From positions 45,007 through 109,006 of the forward strand of contig CAKOOS010000003.1 of assembly GCA_934098735.1 (NCBI GenBank): a DNA stretch of 64,000 nt. Reading direction: 5' to 3'. Shown in pieces: positions 25,869 through 35,305 of this stretch (position 1 is the stretch's first letter; each line of letters starts with the position of its first letter). A program made the translations under genes and the position numbers. The DNA comes from an uncultured Bacilli bacterium (lineage in GTDB: Bacteria; Bacillota_I; Bacilli_A; RF39; UBA660). The notes under the pieces were generated by a model. It was not told the origin of the DNA and made no database searches. It was given only the letters and a program-made list of their open reading frames with translations.

Positions 25869-28800
25869 AAAAGATGAAGAATGTTAAAAAATTATTATTA
25901 ATAGGATCATTAATATTTAGTATTAATAATGTTAAAGCAATTAATTTTGATACTAGCTTTAATATTAATGGTGATGGTAGTGTTACACCAAATGGAATTG
26001 GTTATGGTAGTTACACTTATCAAACAGAATATAAGTATTATGTAAATAATGACGGAAAAAGATACGTAGCATATTGTCTTGATCCTCAAAAACAAGGATC
26101 TAAATCAGGAACAATATCTGTTCGTCGTAATCTTAGTGCAGATCAAAATGATGATGAAGTAAATTCATTTGACCATGGTTTAATGGCAATGGTTGCTCAT
26201 GAAAATGTTACTGGTCTTTCTGGTGATGAATTGTATTTAGCAACTAGCTTAGCAATTAGAGCCTTTGATTTAGGATTATATAACTTTGGGGGAGCATCAA
26301 ATTTATCTGCTGGATATAAAGCTAAAGCATCAGCTATTGCTAATTTAGCTGTAGATTGGACTGATGAATTAGGAGCTTATGATTTAAATAAAAGATTAGT
26401 AGCAGCAAAATGTTCTAATAAAACATGTATGAAAGAACATATAAAGAGTTTACGTAATTGGTATAATCCTAGCATAACAATGAATGCAAAGGATAGAAGA
26501 GTAATTGATGGGGCTAAGAAAATATTTGCAATCGGAGTTGAAGCAGCAAGAAATTACTATGAAAATAAAAATAATATTTTTTCAATTACATCAAAAATAA
26601 CAAATGCTGAAACAATAAAACAAGACAAAAATACTATTGAAGAATACATTCATGCAGAAATAAGTGTAAATAGTATTGACAGCAATAAAGGAGTAATAAA
26701 CAATTTCAAATTTAGTTGTCCAGATTGTAATAAAAATGGCGTAACTGTGGGAGAAATGGAATATTCAATTTTAAAAGCTGGGGCTGATGAATGGAAAACA
26801 TTAGATAGTTCAACAGATGTTGCTAAAGATATAAGTTCAGATTCATTATATGGAGCAACAGCTAGTAAATCTGGAACAATCAGAATTAGAGTAAAAATTA
26901 CTAAAAATACCGATATAGAAGATTGTGAACCAACAAAATATTCTATAACATTTGATTACACAAACCCATCTGAAGGGTATACTGGAGCAATTTTAGGGGA
27001 AACAGGATCTGCAGATTCAGTTACTCAAAAATTCTTAATAGCAGAAAAAAATGATGCAAATTCTCCTTCTAAACAAAGTGAAGTATTAAATGGTACAATT
27101 GATTGCGGAGAAAGCGTAGAATGTCAAACTGAAATAACAACACCAATATGTAGCGATAAAGAAGAAGAAGCAGTTTCATCAATTAAAGCACCAGAAAATA
27201 TTAAAAAATGTATATTAAATCAAAATGATGATGCTAATAACTCTTATACATTATCAGTTGACAATGGTGGACTTGAAAAAGATGAATTAAGTGGTGATAA
27301 AAACGATTATTGTAATGTATTTTGTAAAGAAGATTATGCTGAAATAAAACTAAATCCTATTATTGAAGATGTAGTTTGTGGAGGTTACTTTAAACTAACA
27401 AGCCAAATAAAAGGTAGCAAAGATTGCTATACTGGCGGAGATACAGAAGATAAAAGTATTGATAAAGAAAAGTATTTAAATGATATTAATAATATTCAGG
27501 CTAATCTGGTAGATGCTATGAATAGATACTACGAATTTAAAGCTAAAAGTGAACATACTAAAGAAGTTACTAGTGAGGACCACGATTGTGACGGTGACAG
27601 TTGTGGAACTAAAAAAACGATTGAAGTTACATGGGAATCTTATGATAAAGTTACATATACTTGGAATCCTGATACGGAAAGCGGTAGCTATAGCTATGGC
27701 AAAGAAGATGGTGACGAAGCTAGTTGGGAAGATAGCTGTCGATGCAGTACGTGTGGTACTCCTGAAAGTGAAGGAGGCTCTGGAACTTATGATTGCTGTG
27801 GTGGTTGTAACAACAATGCATCAGAAAAGTATTCAAAATTTCAAGAGAAAGTTGAAAATGGTTTAGAACAAGCCAAAAAAGATCTTGACGATTATATGAA
27901 AAAATATAAAGAAATAATAAGAGACTTTAATGCTTGTACAGCAGGGTGGAGTAATGACTTTAAATGGCAACAAAAACTAAAATATGAATACAATGAAAAT
28001 CAGGGCGATGATAAATTTGAAGCTCCATATTACAATCTTATAGATGATGACAACCTTTATTATCTTGAAGCTGTAGAAGATGAAAATTTTAAAGAAGAAA
28101 GTGAAATCGTAATTTGTACTGGAGAAACTAACGATAAATATGAATGTTCAACAGAAGCTATAACTTTGTCTGGTACTATTGATAAGAATAAAAAAGATAT
28201 TTATAATTACAACAGTGGATATGGAAATACATTTGTTGACAGAAATTATGTTATATGTTCAGTAGCAAACGGATGTGAAAATGACAATAGACAAATTTCA
28301 AAAGCATCATTTGTTAGAAAAACTGTCAAGAAAGAACAAAATTATGTTACTCCAACAGCGTTCTATCAAATTGCTGCAAATGGTAAAATAACTGTAATGG
28401 GAACTGGATATCCAGAAGATAAAGTTCAACTTGAAGAGTTAAAAAATAGTTTACCAATATCAACAAAAGCTGTAGGTGGCGGAATATTTAAACTTATGCT
28501 TGAAGATTTCGGAGAATTCTATGATGTAAAAGATAAACTAGGTAGATTAATAAACTTTGGAGCAGATAACGAAGAAGAAAGTATTGCTTATTTAAAAGTA
28601 AAAAATAATGTTGAAAATGCCTTTGATGGAAATTATGAATGTTATTATGAATCTCCTTGTAGACCAAAGGATTGTCCAAACTGTGATTTTACATGTGAAG
28701 GCAGTGACTGTAAGTGGTCTGAATGTCCAGATTGTACAATTTCTTGTGTAAACTGTGTCTTTAATTTAGATGAACTAGAAATTAATTTTAGAACAGTATC

Positions 28801-29341
28801 AACAACTAATTTTGGTTCAGTTGGAAGAACATTTGGTTACAACTGGATAACTGAAGAAACATTTAATAAACTTGATTTAAAGAAACAAGAACAATTAGAG
28901 TTATTAAAAGATAAATCTAAAAAAACAAGCGATGAAATTAAAGAATCAAATGAAATGATTTACGATCCAGAAGGAAAAACATCAGATGGATCAAATGCAC
29001 TAGCATTTAGTATTAAACTTACTCCTAGTGCTATAAATGATATAAAAGAATATAATAAATCTCAAACAATTGAAAATGGTCAAATTCAAAAAGAAAGTAA
29101 CGATTACGGAGGATACGTCAATGATTCTCTAACATGTTATGACCAAGGAGAAAACAAAAATATCTATTGTTATAGTGAATTAATAGATTATTTAGTAAGT
29201 AATTATGATGTTACTGGCGTAGACAACCGTCTTGCGAGTGATAATGAACGTAAAAATTCTGAAGATCAAAACAATTATTGGACAACTTGGCCAGGATATG
29301 TGTATAACGAATCTGTAATTGGTGGACCTTCATGGAAATAG
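25865..29341 (+). CDS. Giant Cys-rich secreted protein with thioester-domain-like N-terminus
   Basis: 1158 residues. Signal peptide (cut after about 26). Residues about 45-175 resemble a Cys-Gln thioester (TQXA-type) adhesin domain: YVAYCLDPQKQG carries the expected Cys, but the second motif reads ATSLAIRAFD, with no Gln at the expected place. The middle contains Cys-dense blocks (SCRCSTCGTPE, CCGGCNNN, and CRPKDCPNCDF with further CPDC/CVNC repeats) that imply many disulfides. No C-terminal anchor or sorting motif. As the largest exported protein of the locus it is a likely pilus-tip adhesin or secreted effector; that is inferred from position. Confidence 0.65.
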   Translation: MKKMKNVKKLLLIGSLIFSINNVKAINFDTSFNINGDGSVTPNGIGYGSYTYQTEYKYYVNNDGKRYVAYCLDPQKQGSKSGTISVRRNLSADQNDDEVNSFDHGLMAMVAHENVTGLSGDELYLATSLAIRAFDLGLYNFGGASNLSAGYKAKASAIANLAVDWTDELGAYDLNKRLVAAKCSNKTCMKEHIKSLRNWYNPSITMNAKDRRVIDGAKKIFAIGVEAARNYYENKNNIFSITSKITNAETIKQDKNTIEEYIHAEISVNSIDSNKGVINNFKFSCPDCNKNGVTVGEMEYSILKAGADEWKTLDSSTDVAKDISSDSLYGATASKSGTIRIRVKITKNTDIEDCEPTKYSITFDYTNPSEGYTGAILGETGSADSVTQKFLIAEKNDANSPSKQSEVLNGTIDCGESVECQTEITTPICSDKEEEAVSSIKAPENIKKCILNQNDDANNSYTLSVDNGGLEKDELSGDKNDYCNVFCKEDYAEIKLNPIIEDVVCGGYFKLTSQIKGSKDCYTGGDTEDKSIDKEKYLNDINNIQANLVDAMNRYYEFKAKSEHTKEVTSEDHDCDGDSCGTKKTIEVTWESYDKVTYTWNPDTESGSYSYGKEDGDEASWEDSCRCSTCGTPESEGGSGTYDCCGGCNNNASEKYSKFQEKVENGLEQAKKDLDDYMKKYKEIIRDFNACTAGWSNDFKWQQKLKYEYNENQGDDKFEAPYYNLIDDDNLYYLEAVEDENFKEESEIVICTGETNDKYECSTEAITLSGTIDKNKKDIYNYNSGYGNTFVDRNYVICSVANGCENDNRQISKASFVRKTVKKEQNYVTPTAFYQIAANGKITVMGTGYPEDKVQLEELKNSLPISTKAVGGGIFKLMLEDFGEFYDVKDKLGRLINFGADNEEESIAYLKVKNNVENAFDGNYECYYESPCRPKDCPNCDFTCEGSDCKWSECPDCTISCVNCVFNLDELEINFRTVSTTNFGSVGRTFGYNWITEETFNKLDLKKQEQLELLKDKSKKTSDEIKESNEMIYDPEGKTSDGSNALAFSIKLTPSAINDIKEYNKSQTIENGQIQKESNDYGGYVNDSLTCYDQGENKNIYCYSELIDYLVSNYDVTGVDNRLASDNERKNSEDQNNYWTTWPGYVYNESVIGGPSWK

Positions 29342-29351
29342 GGGTGACTAA

Positions 29352-29762
29352 ATGAAAAATGCTTTTTGGGCGTATTGGTTAGTATTACTTGGTATAGTTA
29401 TAGTGGTAATTATGCTGTTAGTGCAAAATCTTACCACTTCCAGTACTCAAGATTACTACTTAGTAAAAGAAATAACTGAAGCATCAATGGTTGATGCAGT
29501 AGACTATTCTTATTATCGTAAATATGGTGAAATAAAAATTAATAAAGAAAAATTCTATGAAAGTTTTTTACGTAGATTTTCTGAAACAGCATCATTAAAT
29601 ACAACCTATACAGTAAGTTTTTATGGTGTTTATGAAGCACCTCCGAAAGCTAGTGTAGAAATAAAGAGTAAATCCAATAGTTTTACAGTAGTAGGAGATG
29701 CAACACAATTTGATATGGTAGAAAGAATAGATGCAATTTTAGAAGGAAATGTAGTCGAATAG
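29352..29762 (+). CDS. TadE-like single-span protein of the Tad-like locus
   Basis: 136 residues: very short N-terminus then a membrane helix (about 5-27), followed by an extracellular domain (ITEASMVDAVDYSYYR, NTTYTVSFYGVYEAPPKA). The pattern of a near-N-terminal span plus an outside domain is that of TadE/pseudopilin proteins. Lies between the giant surface protein and the two CpaB-like genes with tiny gaps. Confidence 0.55.
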   Translation: MKNAFWAYWLVLLGIVIVVIMLLVQNLTTSSTQDYYLVKEITEASMVDAVDYSYYRKYGEIKINKEKFYESFLRRFSETASLNTTYTVSFYGVYEAPPKASVEIKSKSNSFTVVGDATQFDMVERIDAILEGNVVE

Positions 29763-29780
29763 GATTAGAGGAGGAATAAA

Positions 29781-30557
29781 ATGGGTGGTATAACTTCAAC
29801 ATTTAAGAGGTTTTTTACAAATAAAACAACAGTTACATTAGTAGGTGTTGTGGCTGGTTTAGCAGTTTTAGTAGGATTTTACTTATATCGTGTAAAAAAT
29901 CAAGTAAATCCTATTCGAGTTCCCATTGCAGTTAGAGATATTGCTGCAACTGAGGAAATAACTAAAGATGATATTGAATATGTCAAAGTAAGTAGTTCTT
30001 TTTTAAAAAAAGCAGATGTTTATCAAACAACTAAAGACTTAATTGGTAAATATGTTACAACTGGAACATCTATTACTAAAGGTGCTATGTTTTATAAAAC
30101 CCAAGTAGTAGAAAAAAAAGAACTTCCAAATGCTATATTTGATGAAATACCAGAAGGAGATACAATTTATCAATTAAAAGTTGATAATACGAGTACTTAT
30201 GCTAACTCTATATTTCCAGGAGATAAAATAGACTTATGGCTAAAAACTACTGAAAATGGAATGCTAGTTTTTGGTGAGTTTATTTCTAATATCGAAGTAC
30301 TTGCCGTAAGAGATAGTGCTGGTGAAAATGTTTTTGATGCAACAAGTGAAAAAGCACCAGCATTCCTACTATTTGCTGTTAAAACTGATATGTATCGTTA
30401 TTTAAAGATGGCTGAATACATATCTGGAATGAGTGTTATTCCTGTTCCTAAAAATAACTTATTAAATCCTGATGTTGGCTCAACACAATATTCTAATGAT
30501 GAACTATTAGATATCATAAAGAGTCAATCCACAAGAAAGGAAGGTAACAGTGAATAA
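29781..30557 (+). CDS. CpaB/RcpC-like pilus assembly protein, copy 1
   Basis: 258 residues: membrane span (about 18-36), an SAF domain (VPIAVRDIAATEEITKDDI) and an RcpC-type beta domain with GDKIDLWLKT and VLAVRDSAGENVF. In Gram-negative Tad systems CpaB/RcpC is a periplasmic assembly component; here it should face the wall. Strong AGAGGAGG ribosome site. It shares the whole architecture with the next gene, which overlaps it by 8 bases. Confidence 0.85.
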   Translation: MGGITSTFKRFFTNKTTVTLVGVVAGLAVLVGFYLYRVKNQVNPIRVPIAVRDIAATEEITKDDIEYVKVSSSFLKKADVYQTTKDLIGKYVTTGTSITKGAMFYKTQVVEKKELPNAIFDEIPEGDTIYQLKVDNTSTYANSIFPGDKIDLWLKTTENGMLVFGEFISNIEVLAVRDSAGENVFDATSEKAPAFLLFAVKTDMYRYLKMAEYISGMSVIPVPKNNLLNPDVGSTQYSNDELLDIIKSQSTRKEGNSE

Positions 30558-31359
30558 TATACTATTAAAAATTAAAAATGTATTTCTTAACCGTAATACT
30601 GTAACTATTTTAGGTGTTCTTGCTGGAGTTGTAGCTTTGTGGGGAGTTTATAGTTGGACATTAAATAAAGCTGTAAAACCTCAGAAAGTACCTGTTGCAG
30701 CTAAAACTCTTACCGCTGGAACTCAAATAACAGATAAAGATATAAAATATGTTGAAGTAAATAGTGATGTTTTAAAAAAGGCTAGTGTTGTAACTAGTTC
30801 TTCACAATTAATAGGTTATTATGTAAATAATGAAACTTCAATAGTTGAAGGAGCAATGTTTTATAAATCTCAAGTAGTTAAAAAAGATGAACTTACTGAA
30901 AGAGATTTAGAAAGAATACCTGAAGGATATCGTCAATCATGGTTAAGAGTAGACAATCAATCAACTTATGCTAATTCTATTTATCCTGGGGATAAAATAG
31001 ATTTATGGTTGAAAACAAAAGACGCTGGATTACACGTTTATGAACCATTTATTACTAATATTGAAGTGTTAAGTGTTAAAGATTCTAAAGGTGCTAATGT
31101 CTTTGATGTTGCAAGTGGAAGAACACCATACTGGTTAGCATTTGCTGTTGATGATACAATGTTTACTTACATTGAAAAAATTAAAAATTTAAATGATATG
31201 GAATTAGTTCCAGTTCCTATTAATAAAACAAATAAAGAATTAGAAAATGAACCCAAAATTGTCAATGATACTTTAATTCAAATGATTGATAGTAAAGCTT
31301 ATATTTATAATACAAATACAGATAATGATAGTAATGAAAATACAAATAACAATGAATAA
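30550..31359 (+). CDS. CpaB/RcpC-like pilus assembly protein, copy 2
   Basis: 269 residues, clear tandem paralogue of the preceding gene: span at about 16-34, SAF domain (VPVAAKTLTAGTQITDKDI) and the same YANSIYPGDKIDLWLKT and NIEVLSVKDSKGANVFD strings. GTG start inside the end of copy 1, with AGGAAGG upstream. The C-terminal tail is Asn/Thr/Asp-rich and probably disordered. Confidence 0.85.
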   Translation: MNNILLKIKNVFLNRNTVTILGVLAGVVALWGVYSWTLNKAVKPQKVPVAAKTLTAGTQITDKDIKYVEVNSDVLKKASVVTSSSQLIGYYVNNETSIVEGAMFYKSQVVKKDELTERDLERIPEGYRQSWLRVDNQSTYANSIYPGDKIDLWLKTKDAGLHVYEPFITNIEVLSVKDSKGANVFDVASGRTPYWLAFAVDDTMFTYIEKIKNLNDMELVPVPINKTNKELENEPKIVNDTLIQMIDSKAYIYNTNTDNDSNENTNNNE

Positions 31360-31374
31360 AAAGAGGTGATTTTT

Positions 31375-32466
31375 GTGAATGATGCTATATTTTCACAAAT
31401 AGATTTTGGGCCTTTAAAAGAGTTTTTGGAAGAAGATAACATTACCGATGTTAGTTATTCTAACGGTGGTCAAGTTTGGCTAAAAACTCTTGATAAAGGT
31501 GTATATAGGGTTGAAAGACCTGAGATTAATAATGCTTTAATGGAAAAGCTTGCTTTTCAGTGTTCAAATGTAATGGGTAAAACATTTAATATGGCTCATC
31601 CATTTTTGGATGCTGAATCAGCTGAACTTCGTTTAAACTTTGTTCATGAATCTATAGCCACAAATGGTATTTGTTGTGTTATAAGAAAGACGCCTGCCAA
31701 AATCCGTCTAAACAAAGATAAATTAATAAACGAAAAATATGTTACTGAAAATTTACATGATTTTTTAATGACTTGTGTCGAAGGTCACTGCAATATTATT
31801 GTAAGTGGAGAAACAGGATCAGGTAAAACAGAACTTGTTAAGTATTTAGCTAGTCATACTAAAGAAAATGAAAAAATAATAACTATTGAAGATACTCTAG
31901 AACTTCATTTAGATAAAATATTTCCTCACCGAGATATCGTGGCAATGAAAACAAATAATATAGCATCTTATTCAGATGTTCTAGTTACATGTATGAGACA
32001 AAACCCAAGATGGATTTTACTTTCCGAAGTTCGTTCTGCTGAAGCTGTTACAGCAGTTCGAAATTCTATTTCATCTGGGCACAATATTATATCAACAATT
32101 CACTCAGATAGAGCTTTAAATATTCCAATGCGTATGTATAGTTTATTAGAAAGTAGTCAAGATATAGACCAATTTTTAAAATCTATCCATCGTTATGTTC
32201 AAATCGGTATTCATGTTAAAGGTTATATGAGTAAAGAATTAAATAGATTTCAAAGAGAAATAATTGAAGTAGTTGAATTTTATGTTGATAATAATAATGA
32301 AGCTGGTTCTAATATTATTTTCAAAAAGAGTTTAGATGGAAAATTTAGTTTTAATAACCCAAGTAAGTATTTAATTGATTATTTAGGTGTTCAAGGGGTA
32401 GATATTGATCCTGAATATTTTGTTAAATCAAACAAAACAAATACTGATCAAATAGAAAGCTTATAA
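31375..32466 (+). CDS. CpaF/TadA-type secretion ATPase
   Basis: 363-residue type II/IV secretion ATPase that powers pilus assembly or export from the cytoplasmic face. Walker A GETGSGKT (145-152), an Asp-box region with TIEDTLELH, a conserved LLSEVRSAEA segment and a His-box with SSGHNIISTIHSD. I choose the GTG at 31375, 8 bases after GAGG; a GTG at 31366 lies on the ribosome site itself. The protein is shorter than many CpaF at the N-terminus. It is the only secretion ATPase in the locus. Confidence 0.92.
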   Translation: MNDAIFSQIDFGPLKEFLEEDNITDVSYSNGGQVWLKTLDKGVYRVERPEINNALMEKLAFQCSNVMGKTFNMAHPFLDAESAELRLNFVHESIATNGICCVIRKTPAKIRLNKDKLINEKYVTENLHDFLMTCVEGHCNIIVSGETGSGKTELVKYLASHTKENEKIITIEDTLELHLDKIFPHRDIVAMKTNNIASYSDVLVTCMRQNPRWILLSEVRSAEAVTAVRNSISSGHNIISTIHSDRALNIPMRMYSLLESSQDIDQFLKSIHRYVQIGIHVKGYMSKELNRFQREIIEVVEFYVDNNNEAGSNIIFKKSLDGKFSFNNPSKYLIDYLGVQGVDIDPEYFVKSNKTNTDQIESL

Positions 32467-32482
32467 CAGAAAGGAGTTTAAA

Positions 32483-33388
32483 ATGAATTATCTTCCCGAA
32501 TTGGTAATTTTATTAATAATAGCTATCATCGTTTTAGTAGCTCGAAGAAACCCTGGTGAAAATGTTTATAAATTTTTTGTTACAAATGCCACGAGGGCTT
32601 ATGATAAATATGCTCCATATTCTTTTAAAATGGTTCGTGAAAAAGCTATTGAACTGGGACAAGAATTTACTTCTAGACAATATCTTACTCAAGTAGCTGT
32701 GCTAGGTGGTATTGCTGGTTTAATAGGTTACTTTTATTTTTATAGTGTTATAATTGCTGTTATTTATGCAGTAATAGCTATAGCAACAGTACCATATCTA
32801 GCTTATCTTAGACTTCAAAGAATATATAGTGAATATATTTTTGAACAAATTCAAACATATACAACTAATGTTATAATGGAATTTAATACAACTCAAAGTT
32901 TTGTAAAATCTTTGGAAGGTGTCAGAGATTCTGGAATATTGGAAGAACCTGTTTTAAGTGATGTAAAAAAAATGATTGATATGTCATATCAAAATGGTAC
33001 AATAGATGAATCAATAAAGTATTTTAATGATAAATATCCATTTTATATGGTTAAGAACATGCATCAATTATTCTTGCAAATTACAAAAGAAGGAGCTAGA
33101 GATTCTGGACAAGCCTTAGAAAATATGTCTCTAGATATCGATGCCTTAGTTGAAGGTGTATACAGAGATCAAATGGATAGAAATAACTTCCATGGTAGAT
33201 TTTTAAGATTTGGTTTAATATTATATCTATTAATTGTTGTTTTAAGATTTATGTTAGGTGAAGAGAATTACATCAAGTTATTAGATATTTGGTATGTTCA
33301 AGTAATACTTCATGCTATAGTTATAATAAACGCTTTCTTCTTATTAAGCGGAGAAAAATATTATAATGAAGATGTGGGGGTAGAATAA
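32483..33388 (+). CDS. tadB: TadB-like inner-membrane platform protein
   Basis: 301 residues with a short N-terminal span, two spans around 75-110 and two C-terminal spans (about 245-295) around a cytoplasmic T2SSF-type helical domain (GTIDESIKYFNDKYPFYMV, ITKEGARDSGQALENM). In Tad systems TadB and TadC form the membrane platform that works with CpaF. AAAGGAG ribosome site; its stop overlaps the tadC ATG. Confidence 0.82.
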   Translation: MNYLPELVILLIIAIIVLVARRNPGENVYKFFVTNATRAYDKYAPYSFKMVREKAIELGQEFTSRQYLTQVAVLGGIAGLIGYFYFYSVIIAVIYAVIAIATVPYLAYLRLQRIYSEYIFEQIQTYTTNVIMEFNTTQSFVKSLEGVRDSGILEEPVLSDVKKMIDMSYQNGTIDESIKYFNDKYPFYMVKNMHQLFLQITKEGARDSGQALENMSLDIDALVEGVYRDQMDRNNFHGRFLRFGLILYLLIVVLRFMLGEENYIKLLDIWYVQVILHAIVIINAFFLLSGEKYYNEDVGVE

Positions 33389-34176
33389 TGCAAATAGAAA
33401 TAATAATCGTAGCTATAATTGTTTTTGGTATAATGACTTTATCAGGACAAATAAGTATAAATCAACTTATTAGTGATAACCAAATGCTTTTTATGAAATT
33501 AAAAGAAAAAGATTGGGATTTTTATGTCAGAGCTAAATATGGAAATAATTTTAATCCAGATATTTTATTTAATAAAAGAATTAAAAATGCTTTAATAGTT
33601 ATGTTCATTGCTTTAGCATTTATGATAAAAGATTTAAATGCCGTTAAAGTTTTATTAATATTTGTTTTAGGTTATTTTGTCTTTAAAATGGGGTATAATG
33701 ATATTAAGAATTATTATAAAAGACATATGGCAGATATTGATTCTATGTTACCTCATTATTTAAAAAACTTAGAAATTTTAATTCAACATTATACAGTGCC
33801 CGTAGCTATTGGAAAATCTATGGCTGAAGCTCCAGAAATATTTAAAGATGGTTTACAAGAAATGATTGATTCCATAAATTCCGGAGATGATACAATAGAT
33901 CCATACATGGCATTTGCTAAAAAATATCCAGTTAGGGATTCAATGCGTATGATGCGTTTATTATATCGTTTAAGTTTGGGTCGTCAAGAAAGAAAACAAG
34001 AGCAAATTTTAACTTTTTCAAGATCAATATCAAATCTTCAACAAAAAGCAAGAGAAACAAGATATAAAAACAGACTAGAAAAAATGGAAAATAAAACAAT
34101 GAGTATGCTTATAACTACAGGTGTAGGACTTATGGTTTTACTAATACTTGCTGTTGTTCAACTTATGAACGTATAG
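33388..34176 (+). CDS. tadC: TadC-like inner-membrane platform protein
   Basis: 262 residues: span 1 at the start, two spans at about 67-105, T2SSF-like domain (AVAIGKSMAEAPEIFKDGL, RMMRLLYRLSLGRQER) and a C-terminal span (about 238-260). Partner of TadB. It is the last gene before a gap with a strong promoter, so the first half of the locus ends here and the micro-pilins may be expressed separately. Confidence 0.82.
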   Translation: MQIEIIIVAIIVFGIMTLSGQISINQLISDNQMLFMKLKEKDWDFYVRAKYGNNFNPDILFNKRIKNALIVMFIALAFMIKDLNAVKVLLIFVLGYFVFKMGYNDIKNYYKRHMADIDSMLPHYLKNLEILIQHYTVPVAIGKSMAEAPEIFKDGLQEMIDSINSGDDTIDPYMAFAKKYPVRDSMRMMRLLYRLSLGRQERKQEQILTFSRSISNLQQKARETRYKNRLEKMENKTMSMLITTGVGLMVLLILAVVQLMNV

Positions 34177-34200
34177 TAGACAAGGAAAATTAAAAAAAAA

Positions 34201-34229
34201 TTGATATTTTAAATAAATTCAGTTATAAT
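34201..34229 (+). promoter_or_regulatory. Strong promoter for the micro-pilin genes
   Basis: TTGATA (34201-34206), exact 17-bp spacer, TATAAT (34224-34229), followed by AAAGGAGG before the ATG at 34262. A near-consensus promoter in the middle of the locus fits the need for many copies of a pilus subunit. Confidence 0.7.
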
Positions 34230-34261
34230 AATTATAGAAAAATAAAGGAGGAATTAATAAT

Positions 34262-34528
34262 ATGAAAGAAGCAACTGGTGAATTAAATATGACAGTTGTT
34301 ACTGTTGTTGCAATAGCAGCTGTTGGTGGATTTTTCTATGCATTTGTATGGCCAAACATTAAAGTTGGTTTGATGAAAAATACATGTAATAATGTATGCC
34401 CTACAGATACTAGTGATACTAGTAAAAAAACAACAGTACAAAGAGATGGCAAAAATTACATTTGTAGTTGTGCTGATGGAACACAAATTACTTTAGATGA
34501 AAAGGGTCAATTTACTGGCGATAATTAA
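34262..34528 (+). CDS. Micro-pilin-like protein 1 (KEATGELNM family)
   Basis: 88 residues: MKEATGELNM, then a hydrophobic helix (about 11-30), then a small Cys-containing domain (CNNVC, CSC). The layout, a short charged leader with Gly before a Glu-containing start of a membrane helix, is like Flp/type IV prepilins (possible cleavage after the Gly in ATG-ELNM). The leader is identical in the next protein. It has its own strong promoter. Probable major subunit of the filament or pseudopilus; no known pilin family is matched exactly. Confidence 0.65.
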   Translation: MKEATGELNMTVVTVVAIAAVGGFFYAFVWPNIKVGLMKNTCNNVCPTDTSDTSKKTTVQRDGKNYICSCADGTQITLDEKGQFTGDN

Positions 34529-34548
34529 TATAATAAGAAGGTGAATAA

Positions 34549-34782
34549 ATGAAAGAGGCTACTGGAGAATTAAACATGGCTGTTATAGTTGCTATATCAG
34601 TTGGGATCTTAGCAGCCTTTTTTTTCGGTTCTGTTTGGCCGACAATAAATCAAAATTTTAATAGAACTGCCCAATGTAATAAGGCAATATGCGATTGCAA
34701 AAACGCTCAAGATAATAATAATATGTGTACTTGTAAAATTGGAAATAATGATGATGAATTTTTATGTCCATTTAAAGGTTAG
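34549..34782 (+). CDS. Micro-pilin-like protein 2 (KEATGELNM family)
   Basis: 77 residues, the same MKEATGELNM leader and membrane helix, then a different Cys-rich tail (CNKAICDC, MCTCK, LCPF) with six Cys. AGAAGGTG ribosome site, 20 bases after the first copy. Paralogue of the preceding gene, perhaps a minor subunit. Confidence 0.65.
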   Translation: MKEATGELNMAVIVAISVGILAAFFFGSVWPTINQNFNRTAQCNKAICDCKNAQDNNNMCTCKIGNNDDEFLCPFKG

Positions 34783-34792
34783 GTGAGTAAAA

Positions 34793-35299
34793 TTGAAAGA
34801 AACAATAAGCATAACAACCATATTTCAAATTGTAATATTATTTATACTACTTTTTACAGCAATTATGGCTTTAACAATTAATAACTCTAATGCCTTCGGA
34901 GTTAAAGATCAATTAGTTAACTATATTGAAGTAAATAATGGTGATATTTTTGATGATAATGGTAATTTGAAAGAAGACATTGTAAACATTATAAATGAAA
35001 CTTCTTATAGAACAACTGGAAAATGCGATGAAGACTATGCAGGATATTCTAGAACTGGTGAACTTTTAGGAACAGATCAAAAAGCATCTGTATGCATCAG
35101 AGAGGTTGAAGCTACTAAAGGAGTAGATGAATATTTAGAATCAATTTTTCCTGACGGTAAAGTGGCTTTAGAAGACTTTATGGAGGGAAAATATTATCAA
35201 ATTGCGGTATTCTTTCAATTAGATTTACCTGTCGTTAAACAAGTATATGATTTTAAATCAAAAGCGGAAACAAAAATGATATATAATGCAAATAGGTGA
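34793..35299 (+). CDS. TadE-like pseudopilin, copy 1
   Basis: 168 residues with a TTG start (AGGTG ribosome site). Span at about 8-28, then an extracellular domain with SYRTTGKC, CIREVEATKG and FFQLDLPVVKQVYDF, ending TKMIYNANR. The next gene has the same landmarks (SYKTTAKC, FYKFNLPVLGQI, TKTFIGATNR), so the two are tandem paralogues. By position they are minor pilins or pseudopilins of the Tad-like machine. Confidence 0.65.
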   Translation: MKETISITTIFQIVILFILLFTAIMALTINNSNAFGVKDQLVNYIEVNNGDIFDDNGNLKEDIVNIINETSYRTTGKCDEDYAGYSRTGELLGTDQKASVCIREVEATKGVDEYLESIFPDGKVALEDFMEGKYYQIAVFFQLDLPVVKQVYDFKSKAETKMIYNANR

Positions 35300-35305
35300 T
35301 GAAAT

